A stretch of 64,000 nucleotides of DNA from Carex sylvatica. Taxonomy: Eukaryota > Streptophyta > Magnoliopsida > Poales > Cyperaceae. The stretch is from assembly GCA_964058845.1 (NCBI GenBank), contig CAXKVR010000220.1:124001-188000 (forward strand), given 5' to 3'. A model generated the notes under the pieces. The model had not been told where the DNA came from, searched no databases, and saw only the letters and a program-made list of their open reading frames with translations. A program made the translations under genes and the position numbers. Every line of letters begins with the position of its first letter. Position 1 is the first letter of the stretch. This document shows positions 23,076 through 33,680 of this stretch, piece by piece.

Positions 23076-23218
23076 GAGTTGGTTTTGCACAAATATATAT
23101 ATAACTCAAATATCTTTGGGAAAAATAGCTATGATATTTGAGTTGGTTTTGCACAAATATATATATAACTCAAAAATCTTTGGGAAAAATAGCTATGATA
23201 TTTGAGTTGGTTTTGAAC
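23076..23218. repeat. 64-bp tandem repeat, a little over two copies
   Basis: Units begin GAGTTGGTTTTGCACAAATA at 23076 and 23140, with a partial third at 23204. The first two units differ by about one base, so the duplication is recent. Each unit contains a TATATATA run and AACTCAAA. Confidence 0.85.
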
Positions 23219-23242
23219 AAAAATAGACTATTTTGTAATTTT

Positions 23243-23640
23243 TTAATAAATGCATTTGTATATATATTTGACTTCTTGAGCAGAAAATGGACTATTTGAC
23301 TTTTCCTGAGCAGTCTCAAAGATGTTGACAACCCCATGAGATTTTTTCTTCAACTCCTTGAGATTGTTGAAAAGTAAAGTATTCATCCCTAATTCCTGAA
23401 GTCTCAGAACTTGACATATCTGAGGAAAAGCCCTCCAATCATCTTTCTTTTCATACCAACAACCAAGTAATATTATATTGGCAGTAATAATTCCAGATTG
23501 CTCCAATTCAACAGTCCATTTCTTGATTGACTGACTTGTTCCTGTAATTTTCTGGGAAATTATGCTCTCTGGCTCTAGCTCCTCCAAGTCATGGTTTTGT
23601 TTCAGAGAAATTGCTTTGCATTTTTCAAAATTCAGATGGC
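23243..23640 (-). pseudogene. Possible PPR-like gene fragment, no start codon
   Basis: On the minus strand an open frame of more than 110 codons (read leftward from about 23640 to 23243) encodes a helical-looking sequence. It includes IKKWTVELEQSGIITANIIL, then WRAFPQICQVLRLQELGMNTLLFNNL. Alternating amphipathic helices of about 17 residues resemble a pentatricopeptide-type repeat protein. There is no ATG at the front and the right end runs into non-coding sequence, so it is probably a fragment. Family assignment is tentative. Confidence 0.35.
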
Positions 23641-23750
23641 ATGGTCAAAACAGAATCCATGATTTTAATTGTCAAGGGCATATTTTTAAAATTATCTTCT
23701 AATTAATTGTGCTTTATAGTCAACACTTTTTTAATTCATTAATTACCTCT

Positions 23751-23758
23751 TATAAATA
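23751..23758 (+). promoter_or_regulatory. Likely TATA box of the glutamate receptor-like gene
   Basis: TATAAATA lies about 60 bp before the first ATG of the channel gene, the expected spacing for a TATA box followed by a short leader. Confidence 0.5.
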
Positions 23759-23811
23759 ATGAAGTATAGCTACTAAGTCTCCTTGTTGATCTTAATTACA
23801 ATCTCTGAAAA

Positions 23812-26800
23812 ATGGGACCAAGTAAGTGTCCATTTTTCCTCTTCCTCTTGCTTTTGGTAGCTTTGGTTGTTAGAAGTACAGTGCTTGGTCTTTCGATCGG
23901 AGCGGTCTTGGATACTAACTCCAGGATTGGGAGGGAGCAAAAGATTGCTATTGAGGTTGCGGCGAGAAGGTTCAACACCTCGTCTCAGCCCGTTCTCCTT
24001 ACCATTTCTGAACTCAAAAGCACCGACACTCTACAAGCGAGTTATGATGGTAAAATAGTCGTGAAATCTTAAGTTTTCTTAAAGTAGTTGTTACTCAAGG
24101 TTTTATCATATCAATTAATGTTTGGGTACAGCTCTTTGGATTACAAGGGTTGTGACTTATGAGCTTTTGTTGCATTGCAGCTCAGTTTTTAATTCAACAA
24201 GGAACAGAAGTGATGGTATCAACAGCGACTTGGCCACAAGTACATGCCATCTCAGGCATCAGCAAAGGAACAAACATCCCCACCGTCTCGCTAACACCAT
24301 CTACTGTTTTACCGACACCTTTGTTGGTTCAGATGTCATATTCAGACAATGCTCTGGTTAAGTGTTTGGCCAGATTTGTTGCATCCTACAACTGGCGACG
24401 AGTAATTATAGTGTATGAAGATGATGATTATGGAACCGTATCAGGCACCTCACTACTACTTGCACTTGAGCTGCAAAAGGTCGGGATCCAGCTCGACTAT
24501 TCTGCAGTGTTCCCACCCATGGATTCCATTTCGGATAAAAAAAGCATTGTTCGAGCGGAACTGAATCGAATGAGCAAACATCTTTCAACAGTTTACATCG
24601 TCCTTAGAAGCTCTGAGAATCTCACGGTAACTCTGTTTCAGGAGGCAATGGCATTGGGCATGATGGAGCAAGGTTCGTCATGGATATGCGGCCCTGATGT
24701 AGCGACTCTCCTTGATTCAACCCTCAACTTTTCCTTTATCTTGAACCACATGCAAGGTGTAATAGCTGTCGAGCCGTACATCAAACAATCCACAAGCGAG
24801 TACACCATGTTCTATTCTGATTTCCAGAAAGCTTTTAAAGATGAGTATGAGAAGATTGGCGAGATGGTCTTCAGTCCCGGAGTATTTGCTGCACGAGCAT
24901 ATGATGCAGTACAAGCAATTACTTTAGCTGCAAATAAAGCAACGTTAAATAACAAATCTTTGGTGGATAACTTGCTCTCGATCAATTTCACGGGGTTAAG
25001 TGGAAATGTTTGGCCAATTATCAGGAATGTAGAAGTGGCCGATGATTATTCGGCTTTCCGAGTAATTAATGTAGTCGGCAAGAGTTATAAAGAAATTGGA
25101 CTTTGGTTAGATGGGTTCGGATTTTATAACAACGAGTCACAGTTGAATACACAGGGATCAACATTATTACAACAATTGAATGTTGTTTTTTGGCCCGGAG
25201 GAACACGAAAAACACCCGGGGGATTGAAGAGACTGAAAATAGGAGTACCAGAAAAGTCAATATGGGATGGATTTGTCAAAGTGGAATATGATAATAGAAC
25301 AAGAAATTTGAAATCGGTCAGTGGATTTTGCATTGATGTGTTCACTGAAGCCGTAAACAGGTTGAACTCCCACATCCTGTTTGAGTTTGTTCCTTTTAAG
25401 CTTGAAGGAAATCTTACCTATGATTATCTTGTTGACCAAGTATACTTGAAGGTATCTCATGCCACTCATTTTCTTAATTTATCATATAATTATCATGCTT
25501 GATTGTTTTTACACTTTTAATCATGTTCATTTAGTGTTAATATATACACAAGATTTGTGAAAAAAAATAGTTTATATTCACACAGAATATTGATATTGCC
25601 ATTGGTGACCTGACAACAACAAGCTCTCGATCCAAGAAGGTATCATTCACGCAGTCATTTGTAACATCGGACCTTGCCTTGGTTATTCCAATGAAGCACG
25701 ACAATGTCAGCATGATGCTAACGAAACCATTCACCCCCTTACTCTGGATTACCATCTTTACCTTGCTGTTCTACAACTTTGGTGCTGTGTGGTACCTCGA
25801 GCGGAATCAAAAGAAAGCCGATGAAGATTTCCATGGCCCGTGGTACAGGCAGCTCGGCGCGACATTTTGGATAATCGGCAATACTATCTTCCAGAACTAC
25901 GGTGACAGTGAGTTCTATTCCACCTAAATTTGCTTCCTGTTATATTGTATACTCAGGAGAGAGTAGAACTAGGGTGTTCTAAGTTCACCAAGAAACTTAA
26001 GAACAAGTCTAAAACCCGTCAAATCAGCTTTAAATGATGAATTCGAACCGTTGAAATCTGCATACCTTACAAGTGATGCGTTTACATGTGAAAATTTTAA
26101 ATATTCGAATTAATTTAGTATAAAGTCAAGCGGTCAAAAAAGTTCAAAAAATGAATGCATTAAAATTAATTTATTAACCTTCTAATTTTGACCGATTGAC
26201 TTTATATTAAATTAGTTCGAATGTTTAAAACTTTCACATGTAGATGCATAACTCATAAGGTAGGCAGGTTTCAACGGTTCGAATTCATCATTTGAAATGA
26301 ATTTAACGGGTTTTAGACTTTAGTTCACTAAGGAGCTTGCTTATACAAAATGTTCAACTTTCGATATGATATATCCGACAAGTTTCAAACTGCTACAATT
26401 TGCATATAAATATATGTTTACTTCTAAAACAGAGGTCGGCAATTTCTATACGAAGACACTGATCATTTCATGGCTGTTGGTTGTCTTAATTGTGAGCAAT
26501 TGCTTCACCGCAAATTTGAGCTCAATTCTTGTGGCTGAGAGGCTTAAGCCAGTTGTAGATAAATCGATAATAGGGTGTGATGGAGCTTCATTTCTCACCA
26601 GTTATCTCAAAAATGTGCTCAATTATAAACCTGAAAACATTGTGCGGATCAGAGACAAAAACGATTATCAAGTTGCATTTCAGAATAAAACTATAACAGC
26701 TGCATACCTTGAGTCACCCTATGTTCGAGTTTTTTTATCAAAGCACAATGACTATGCTGTCTATGGAGAAACACAGATGCTCGGGGGTTTCGCTTTCGTA

Positions 26801-27405
26801 AGTACATATTTTCTTTTTGTTTTATTAGTTTTCAATTTGTTTATTGTCTTGCAACGAACATCATCGATCCTGAACAGAATCAGTTTTTATTAGGCTTAAA
26901 TTTTGAGTGGGAAAACTGTATCATAAAAGTATTTAAATCATTTCTAGATAGATTGAGTCAGTACCAAAATAATTGGATCCATGCAGAATCAAAGTCAGGA
27001 TATCTTCTAATTTTCTTCCATATAATTATTGATTAGGCTCTACCGAAAGGCGATCCGATGACAGCTGATCTTTCGAGAGAAATACTGACATTAGCAGAAG
27101 ATGGCACCATCAAGCAACTAGAGAGCAAATGGTTTAATGTTTCCTTGTCTAATTTTGGGACCGCAACGAACAATGCTGTAGAGCGGCAGAGTTTGGGACT
27201 TGATGTGTTTTGGAGCCTTTTTGTCTTTAGCTTTGGAGTCTCATTGATTATTTTGGCAATTTTTGTGATTCGAAACCGTGCAACTACTCGTAAGAAAATG
27301 AAAGAGCAAAGAAAGGTTGCTCCATGTTTGGTAGAGGAAGAAATAGTTCCAGTTTCTCGAATTGAAGAAGAGTATGTCAGGCTTGATGTGCACAATATAC
27401 CATAG
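23812..27405 (+). CDS. GLR: Glutamate receptor-like ion channel (GLR)
   Basis: Plant relative of animal ionotropic glutamate receptors: an amino acid-gated, calcium-permeable cation channel of plasma or internal membranes. Five exons (23812-24049, 24181-25451, 25586-25907, 26433-26797, 27037-27405) keep frame and give 854 residues. A signal peptide covers about 1-26, followed by the bilobed amino-terminal domain (IGAVLDTNSRIG; WRRVIIVYEDDDYG). The first ligand-binding segment starts near 427 (LKIGVPEKS; FCIDVFTEAV). M1 is at about 555-575, the re-entrant pore near 595-611 (FWIIGNTIFQNYGD), M3 near 617-640 (NCFTANLSSILVAERL) and M4 near 790-812. The pore and M3 motifs differ from the common plant versions (FWFSFST, SYTASLTSM). 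A fold-back element occupies the intron between the pore and M3 exons. Exon structure suggests a functional gene. Confidence 0.9.
25953..26340. mobile_element. MITE of the GAGTAGAACTAGGGTGTTCT family in the GLR intron
   Basis: Starts GAGTAGAACTAGGGTGTTCT. The two halves mirror each other (GATGAATTCGAACCGTTGAA opposite TTCAACGGTTCGAATTCATC). The right terminus is eroded: the CACCCTAGTTCTACTC end seen in the 53.1 kb copy is missing. It occupies most of the 525-bp intron and leaves both splice sites intact. Confidence 0.75.
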
Positions 27406-27489
27406 CAATTGAAGGTGCTACATGTAGATAGTATTTGTATTCATATATAAACACATCTTTGATTTTCTTTCTTTCTTTTGTTTGATGAG

Positions 27490-28360
27490 TGATGACCCCA
27501 CAAACTGGTTGTTCGTCACGAAACGTATAGGCTTTTAATACCTAGTTCTACTCAATCTAGTTGCAAGCTTACAATAGAAGTTGGATATAGCTGGATGTTA
27601 AATCCACAAGGGCGATTTGACAATTATCGAACTCCACTTAACTCATAGAAATTCTAAAAGTTCAAGATGGTGATCATTTGAGAGTAATTCGTAATCTAAA
27701 CAGTTTAATAACAGTATTCAAAACGATAAGGGTTTTTGTTTTTGTTTTAATATGAATAAAAAAAGGGATTCCTAGGGTTTCTGATTTTATCTCAACTTAG
27801 CCTCAAGGTGTCTAGTCCGTGTACTTTCATACACGGGCCGTGTCTAAGATGCACATACTGTATACTTTCATACACGGTCGGTGTGGCCCTCGAGTTAATA
27901 CAGTAGCTACTGATTTTCGTGATGTTCCTCTGTGCAGGATTTATATTGGCCGTACCTAAGTCTCTAAACCTCAACTATCGTTTGTTGGCTTAATTACTTC
28001 GTACGGGACTTAATTTCTGCTCTCTTAGGGTTCTTAAACCTCAACCATCGTTTGTTGGCTTAATTAATTAACCTAAGTTACTTGTTGGTTTACTAAAGAT
28101 ATCCTCGATCTTTCGACACGAGGAAAGCTTCGTTTTTCGGTTACTACTTGATTTCACATTTTGGTTCACAAACCTATCTCATATACCTAGTTTGGTCGAT
28201 TGAATATCAAGGTTTTACAACTGGCATATAGATGTGGTTATTCATTTAACGGACTAACCATTCAATTCAAACAAATTAAACTAAACAATAAATTACTATA
28301 CAACAAGCAAGCACAGATTTCAACACAATTTCCAAGTAAACTAGCAAATAAAACTAAGCA
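27490..28360 (-). mobile_element. LTR-retrotransposon-derived stretch, probable LTR remnant
   Basis: The layout resembles the neighbouring LTRs: mirrored CACGG/CCGTG words, here GTACTTTCATACACGG twice at about 27820 and 27865, and duplicated lines such as AACCTCAACTATCGTTTGTT and AACCTCAACCATCGTTTGTT (27967, 28037). No coding frame is found. I infer it belongs to the LTR nest on its right; its ends are not fixed. Confidence 0.4.
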
Positions 28361-29712
28361 TTTGATAAGCATAAATTATATACATATTCGATCTAGTTTT
28401 CATCATAAAATAACGCCAAATATCTTGTATTTTGAATATAAAGAGAATAGAATACACCTAGAATCAAGTTACTGCATTTGTTTGGTTTTAATTTGCAGAA
28501 AACAAAGAAAAATGAAGAAAAACGAAGAAAAATGCCCAGTGCGGACGCACGGTTTACGATATGGTCGTAATGAGTACTTAGATGGATTTCTGGACGCGGG
28601 CCAATTTTAAAAAGGTATAATAAGCTATTCATCAAAATCCGTGCGGACGCACGGATATCGATGCAGCTGCACTCTGGTGGAACAGAAAAAGTCCGAGCAC
28701 TAGCAGGAGCCAATAATAGAGTCTGAACTTAAAACGGCCACAACTGTTGACTCGTAACTCCGTTTTAAGCATATTACCACTTTTCGGAAAGCCAACGAGA
28801 AGATCTACAATCTTAGAATCTAAAAAAGGAAACTTGGAGTCAGTACGGATGCAGTGGATCCGCAGACAGCCAGAAATAGATATTTTCAACACGGTTTCTA
28901 TTTTTAGCGAGCTAGGAATGCTTTTTGACAGCTAAACTTGGACAAGACAATCTGGAAAACAATCCAAAAATAGCACCCACTAATCTCACTCACCCCACGA
29001 CTATGCCTCTTGATTGGGCATAGTCTTTTGCTATAAAGAAGGGGGTTATTTTCCATTCAAAGGGGGGGGCTCTCTTCGGAGGGGCATCTCTCTTCGGAGG
29101 AATCCATCATTCAATCTCACATCAACAAACACACCATCATTCCCTCTCTTTACACATACACTTAGCGATAAATTCTGGAGTAAGGAAAGCTTTCAAGCGA
29201 GGAGAAGAAGGATTTCCGGAGCAAGATTCGGCAAGATAGAGGGCTTTGATTTGTCAAATGGTGTAATCATTTTCTTTCATTTGATTTCTTCTTACTTTGC
29301 CAATTTTTGTAATGGATCTCTCCAAGAGTGAGTAGTTATCTCTCTAGGGGTTTAGGTCATCATGCATGAACTTGTTTAATTATATTTATTCGGTTATATT
29401 GTTTTTATTATGATTGTTTGATTTAATGGTAATTTCTGTGAATTATTCTTTATGATTTCATATACTTGAAATTACAAGTACCATGTTAGGTTTAATGAAT
29501 AAAGTAGCTAGAAATCGTGCTATGTCCTGTTTTTCCGCTTTAATCATTAAACTCCAGCATAAGTCAAGTAATCCACCCTGTATCAATCAAATTATAAAGG
29601 TATAGGATATCTTATTAACACTAGGATATAAACCGGATCTCCAGAAATTAGAGTTAGGGTTTGGTGAGGTAGGTATTTCTAAAGTCAAACCCCTAATTTG
29701 GACACCTAGATT
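28361..29712 (+). repeat. Left arm of a 1.35-kb inverted repeat (LTR-like, plus orientation)
   Basis: The arm is repeated as its reverse complement at 29730-31082, with only a 17-bp spacer between. It looks like an LTR. It has CGTGCGGACGCACGG palindromes near 28540 and 28640, a TATA-like TATAAAGAA at about 29031 followed by a G-rich and CTCTCTTCGGAGG-rich leader, and a body without real coding capacity. The 105- and 106-codon frames inside are identical or near identical on both arms and show no family features. Confidence 0.85.
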
Positions 29713-29729
29713 CACTCAAAAACTTAATC

Positions 29730-31082
29730 AATCTAGGTGTCCAAATTAGGGGTTTGACTTCAGAAATACCTACCTCACCAAACCCTAACTCTAATTTCTG
29801 GAGATCCGGTTTATATCCTAGTGTTAATAAGATATCCTATACCTTTATAATTTGATTGATACAGGGTGGATTACTTGACCTATGCTGGAGTTTAATGATT
29901 AAAGCGGAAAAACAGGACATAGCACGATTTCTAGCTACTTTAATTCATTAAACCTAACATGGTACTTGTAATTTCAAGTATATGAAATCATAAAGAATAA
30001 TTCACAGAAATTACCATTAAATCAAACAATCATAATAAAAACAATATAACCGAATAAATATAATTAAACAAGTTCATGCATGATGACCTAAACCCCTAGA
30101 GAGATAACTACTCACTCTTGGAGAGATCCATTACAAAAATTGGCAAAGTAAGAAGAAATCAAATGAAAGAAAATGATTACACCATTTGACAAATCAAAGC
30201 CCTCTATCTTGCCGAATCTTGCTCCGGAAATCCTTCTTCTCCTCGCTTGAAAGCTTTCCTTACTCCAGAATTTATCGCTAAGTGTATGTGTAAAGAGAGG
30301 GAATGATGGTGTGTTTGTTGATGTGAGATTGAATGATGGATTCCTCCGAAGAGAGATGCCCCTCCGAAGAGAGCCCCCCCCTTTGAATGGAAAATAACCC
30401 CCTTCTTTATAGCAAAAGACTATGCCCAATCAAGAGGCATAGTCGTGGGGTGAGTGGGGTTAGTGGGTGCTATTTTTGGATTGTTTTCCAGATTGTCTTG
30501 TCCAAGTTTAGCTGTCAAAAAGCATTCCTAGCTCGCTAAAAATAGAAACCGTGTTGAAAATATCTATTTCTGGCTGTCTGCGGATCCACTGCATCCGTAC
30601 TGACTCCAAGTTTCCTTTTTTAGATTCTAAGATTGTAGATCTTCTCGTTGGCTTTCCGAAAAGTGGTCATATTCTTAAAACGGAGTTACGAGTCAACAGT
30701 TGTGGCCGTTTTAAGTTCAGACTCTATTATTGGCTCCTGCTAGTGCTCGGACTTTTTCTGTTCCACCAGAGTGCAGCTGCATCGATATCCGTGCGTCCGC
30801 ACGGATTTTGATGAATAGCTTATTATACCTTTTTAAAATTGGCCCGCGTCCAGAAATCCATCTAAGTACTCATTACGACCATATCGTAAACCGTGCGTCC
30901 GCACTGGGCATTTTTCTTCGTTTTTCTTCATTTTTCTTTGTTTTCTGCAAATTAAAACCAAACAAATGCAGTAACTTGATTCTAGGTGTATTCTATTCTC
31001 TTTATATTCAAAATACAAGATATTTGGCGTTATTTTATGATGAAAACTAGATCGAATATGTATATAATTTATGCTTATCAAA
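29730..31082 (-). repeat. Right arm of the 1.35-kb inverted repeat (LTR-like, minus orientation)
   Basis: Near-identical to the left arm. Differences found by eye are a handful of substitutions (for example two in the ATATTCTTAAAACGG segment, two near GTGGGGTGAGTGGGG, one at GACCTATGCTGG) and a one-base indel around 29940. The outer end is GCTTATCA, followed by TTTTCCCAAGC, which read on the minus strand gives a purine-rich tract then TGATAAGC, as at an internal-region/LTR junction. On the minus strand this arm therefore reads as the 3' LTR of the derivative to its right. Confidence 0.85.
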
Positions 31083-32858
31083 TTTTCCCAAGCTTGAACA
31101 TTGCTTGTCCCCAAGCAACATCTAAACTTGGAACACAATTCAATCTCTAATTTAACCCCATATATCAAGTAAACATTTCTTAATCGAAAAATTTGAATGA
31201 TCTTTCCAAAATTTAGAAACCTCAATGTAAATTTCTACAAATCTAAAGTTCAACCCTTGGTTAATCATGCTTCACACCACAATTCGATTACTCTAACTTT
31301 TATTTTCTTAAAGGCTTAGAATTTGTAAACTTTGGTTATCTAAATTTATTACAAAAAATGAAATCTTATTTGTGGAAATTCTTTTAAAAATCCCCTAAGC
31401 TTGGATCAAGCTTAGGTTAGAAAGTCGCGGACATCGTGTGTTGATATTTACAAAATTTAATTTTTCTTTTGTTGCTTTTATTTGATGACACTATAAAGCT
31501 TTATCCTTAGGACAAAACCGGTTAGTTATAGGTAGCTAATCCATACCCAACCGTTTTAATTCAAAAGTGCATTTGCATGCTCATGGTTCAACCCTTCCAT
31601 GACACGAACCCACATTTTTAGTGCGAACCCGGTCATTTTATCGGGCAAACTAGCGGAGCAAAGTGTCAATGATTCATTGCTATAAATAAGTACGTCATAT
31701 AACCGTAACATAAGCAAGCGGAATCTTATTTTCTTAAAATTTTTAATTTTGAACAATTTTCAATAATTTTTGCAAGATATCATAAATACACACATCCTTA
31801 GGCATTAATTCATACCTATGAATATCCCGATCTTTCTAAATTCATTTTCTACATATAAGTTGCATTTTCAAAAAAATAAAATTTAAATTCCTAATTTTCA
31901 TTTTCGTAAACCTTTATTTCCACTAAGTTTTTCGCCAATTTATGGGGTTATTTCTAATTATTCCAAGGGTATCCCTAAAAACTCATTAAAATTCTCATTA
32001 AAATTTCTAATTTTTCGACAATCACTGAAATTTATCAAAACTTTTATTTTTGCCAACTTTTAACACAAAAATTAAACATGATTGTATACTTTATGCCTAA
32101 TTAGACACAAAAATTAAACATGATTTTATACTTTATGCATAATTAGACAATTAAGTTCAATTATGCAAGACTCTATTTTTATAACTTCGTAAAACATCTT
32201 GACAAATTTGTAATTTCAAGCATTTAAGTTCAAAATCACAAATCTTATTCATGGTCAAGTAAAAATTCAATGTTATAAATCTTAAATTTTGAAAAATAAT
32301 TAAACATGCATATAAAGATACAATTTCTTCCCATCCCCCAAGCTTAAATTAAGCATTGTCCCCAATGCATAAATCTAAAACTAAAAAGTAAATAGAAAGA
32401 AATATGAAAGCTTAACTTGTGTGAAGAACCGTCATAGAGGCGGAGAGATGGCGGTTCGAGTAGAGGGAAGGATCGAGAAGGACTTGGGTTGCCTCCCAAG
32501 AAGCGCTTGGTTTTAGGTCTTCGGCTCGACCCATTTTCTTGGACTAGGAGGGGTGTTGATCGGGCGGCATCCTTTTGCCACTCTTTGCATTGAAATTGTG
32601 TGCCGATTTGTTTCCTAATTAGGACATTCTCCACGCCTCCTTTGTCCACTTGTCGTAGTCTATCGGTATCAAATATTTCCACCGATATGCCTTGCAAGGA
32701 GTATTGATTAAAGTGCTCCATGTCTTGTTCTTCCTCTTTACGGATTGTTCTGAGAATGAAGTGCTAAAAAAAGAAAGAAGATGAAAAATAAAAAGAAAAA
32801 AAAACTAAAAAATCTGAAATAAATCTCTAAAGTAAAAACTAGTATCTATCCGATACTC
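31083..32858 (-). mobile_element. Internal region of a gutted LTR retrotransposon (LARD-like), unit 1
   Basis: Lies on the minus strand between a primer-binding site (right) and the LTR-like arm (left). There is no protease, reverse transcriptase, RNase H or integrase. The only frame of note is the 125-codon one at 32344-32721. The remainder is non-coding with CCCCAAGCTT blocks (about 31088, 32334). A diverged copy of this region lies at 33690-34850; shared landmarks include CATACCCAACCGTTTTAATT and CTAGCGGAGCAAAGTGTCAA. Confidence 0.7.
32344..32721 (-). pseudogene. Short open frame after the primer-binding site (retrotransposon leader/gag remnant)
   Basis: 125 codons from ATG at 32721 (MEHFNQYSLQGISVEIFDTD). 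It sits about 140 bp downstream of the primer-binding site on the minus strand, where gag would begin. The middle contains RPKTKRFLGGNPS, encoded by a CTTGGGAGGCAACCCAAG segment that I associate with Ty3/gypsy internal non-coding regions. It has no recognisable capsid or zinc-knuckle motif, so it probably fuses the start of gag to sequence beyond a large deletion. Confidence 0.4.
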
Positions 32859-32875
32859 CCCGGCAACGGCGCCAA
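32859..32875 (-). other. Retrotransposon primer-binding site complementary to tRNA-Asp
   Basis: The plus strand reads CCCCGGCAACGGCGCCA, exactly the 3' terminal 17 bases of plant tRNA-Asp(GTC) including CCA. The minus strand TGGCGCCGTTGCCGGGG is therefore a perfect primer-binding site, a type used by several Ty3/gypsy lineages. It directly follows the LTR end GCGCATCA. Confidence 0.9.
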
Positions 32876-32880
32876 AAACT

Positions 32881-33680
32881 TGATGCGCGTGAAGTGTACG
32901 CTAAAAAGTTTCAGTACAATAAGATGTACCTTTTAAACCTTAAACGCTTTTGAGTCAAATTGCAAGTGCACAATTATATCAAAGTAGTATTTTAGGTATC
33001 GATCCACAGAGAGTATGGAAAATACTTAGTTTTGAACCCTAAATAATTAATTTCAGTAAATAATAATAAAGTATAGTGCAATAAATTAGAATAAGGGGGG
33101 GTTTGTTTAGCATTCGACTACATCATAACCCTAGAACTAAAGTATTTAGCCTAACATAGTCAAAAATAAAAATAAAAAAGTTCATGACAAAACTCGAAGA
33201 AACAAGAAGGATCGTCGCAAAACTCTCATTTTTCTCCTCTCTTCTTCTTCTCCAAGCCGAGCCTTCTCTTCTCAAAACCTAGATCTCTCTATTGTGTTCT
33301 AGAATGATCCCTCTGTCTGTCCAAAATTGCGCTTTTATTGCCTCCCTCACGACCTTTCACAGCTGGCCCCTTTTTCCTTCTTTGGTCGTGGTTTCCTGAA
33401 ATGTCATGCACGATCTGTATGCATTGGTGCACAGACTGTGTGCCTATGTCTTGGTGAGGTGGAGTGTGCACGGTCCGTATGCAAATGGTGCACGGTCCGT
33501 GTATAGACCTTCAGACTCCAAGTTCTTCATTGATTTCTCCAGCTTCCTACAAGGTAAGGACCAAAATACAATAGTACCAAATCCAACAGACATGCAACGA
33601 AATGAACATAAATTCAGAGTTTCAGGCACATGTTTTAATACAAAGTACGGTCAGAATATAGATAAAATAGCGAGATATCA
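32881..33680 (-). repeat. LTR of a Ty3/gypsy-type derivative (about 800 bp)
   Basis: On the minus strand it begins TGATATCTCGC, preceded by the purine-rich ATTGGGGATT, and ends CACGCGCATCA, followed by the tRNA-Asp primer-binding site. Both ends are therefore defined by their neighbours (TG...CA). It contains mirrored GCACGGTCCGTGTAT-like words near 33470-33515, as in the 28-31 kb LTR-like arms, but is clearly diverged from them. Confidence 0.7.

Noticed and set aside
27033..27395. A 120-codon minus-strand frame
   Set aside because: Shadow of the last GLR exon, which has clear family features on the plus strand.
29014..29331. A 105-codon frame present identically on both arms of the inverted repeat (also 30112-30429), and 106/86-codon frames nearby
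   Set aside because: Identical because the arms are duplicates. The frame overlaps a TATA-like box and leader of an LTR, is low in complexity, and has no known domain.
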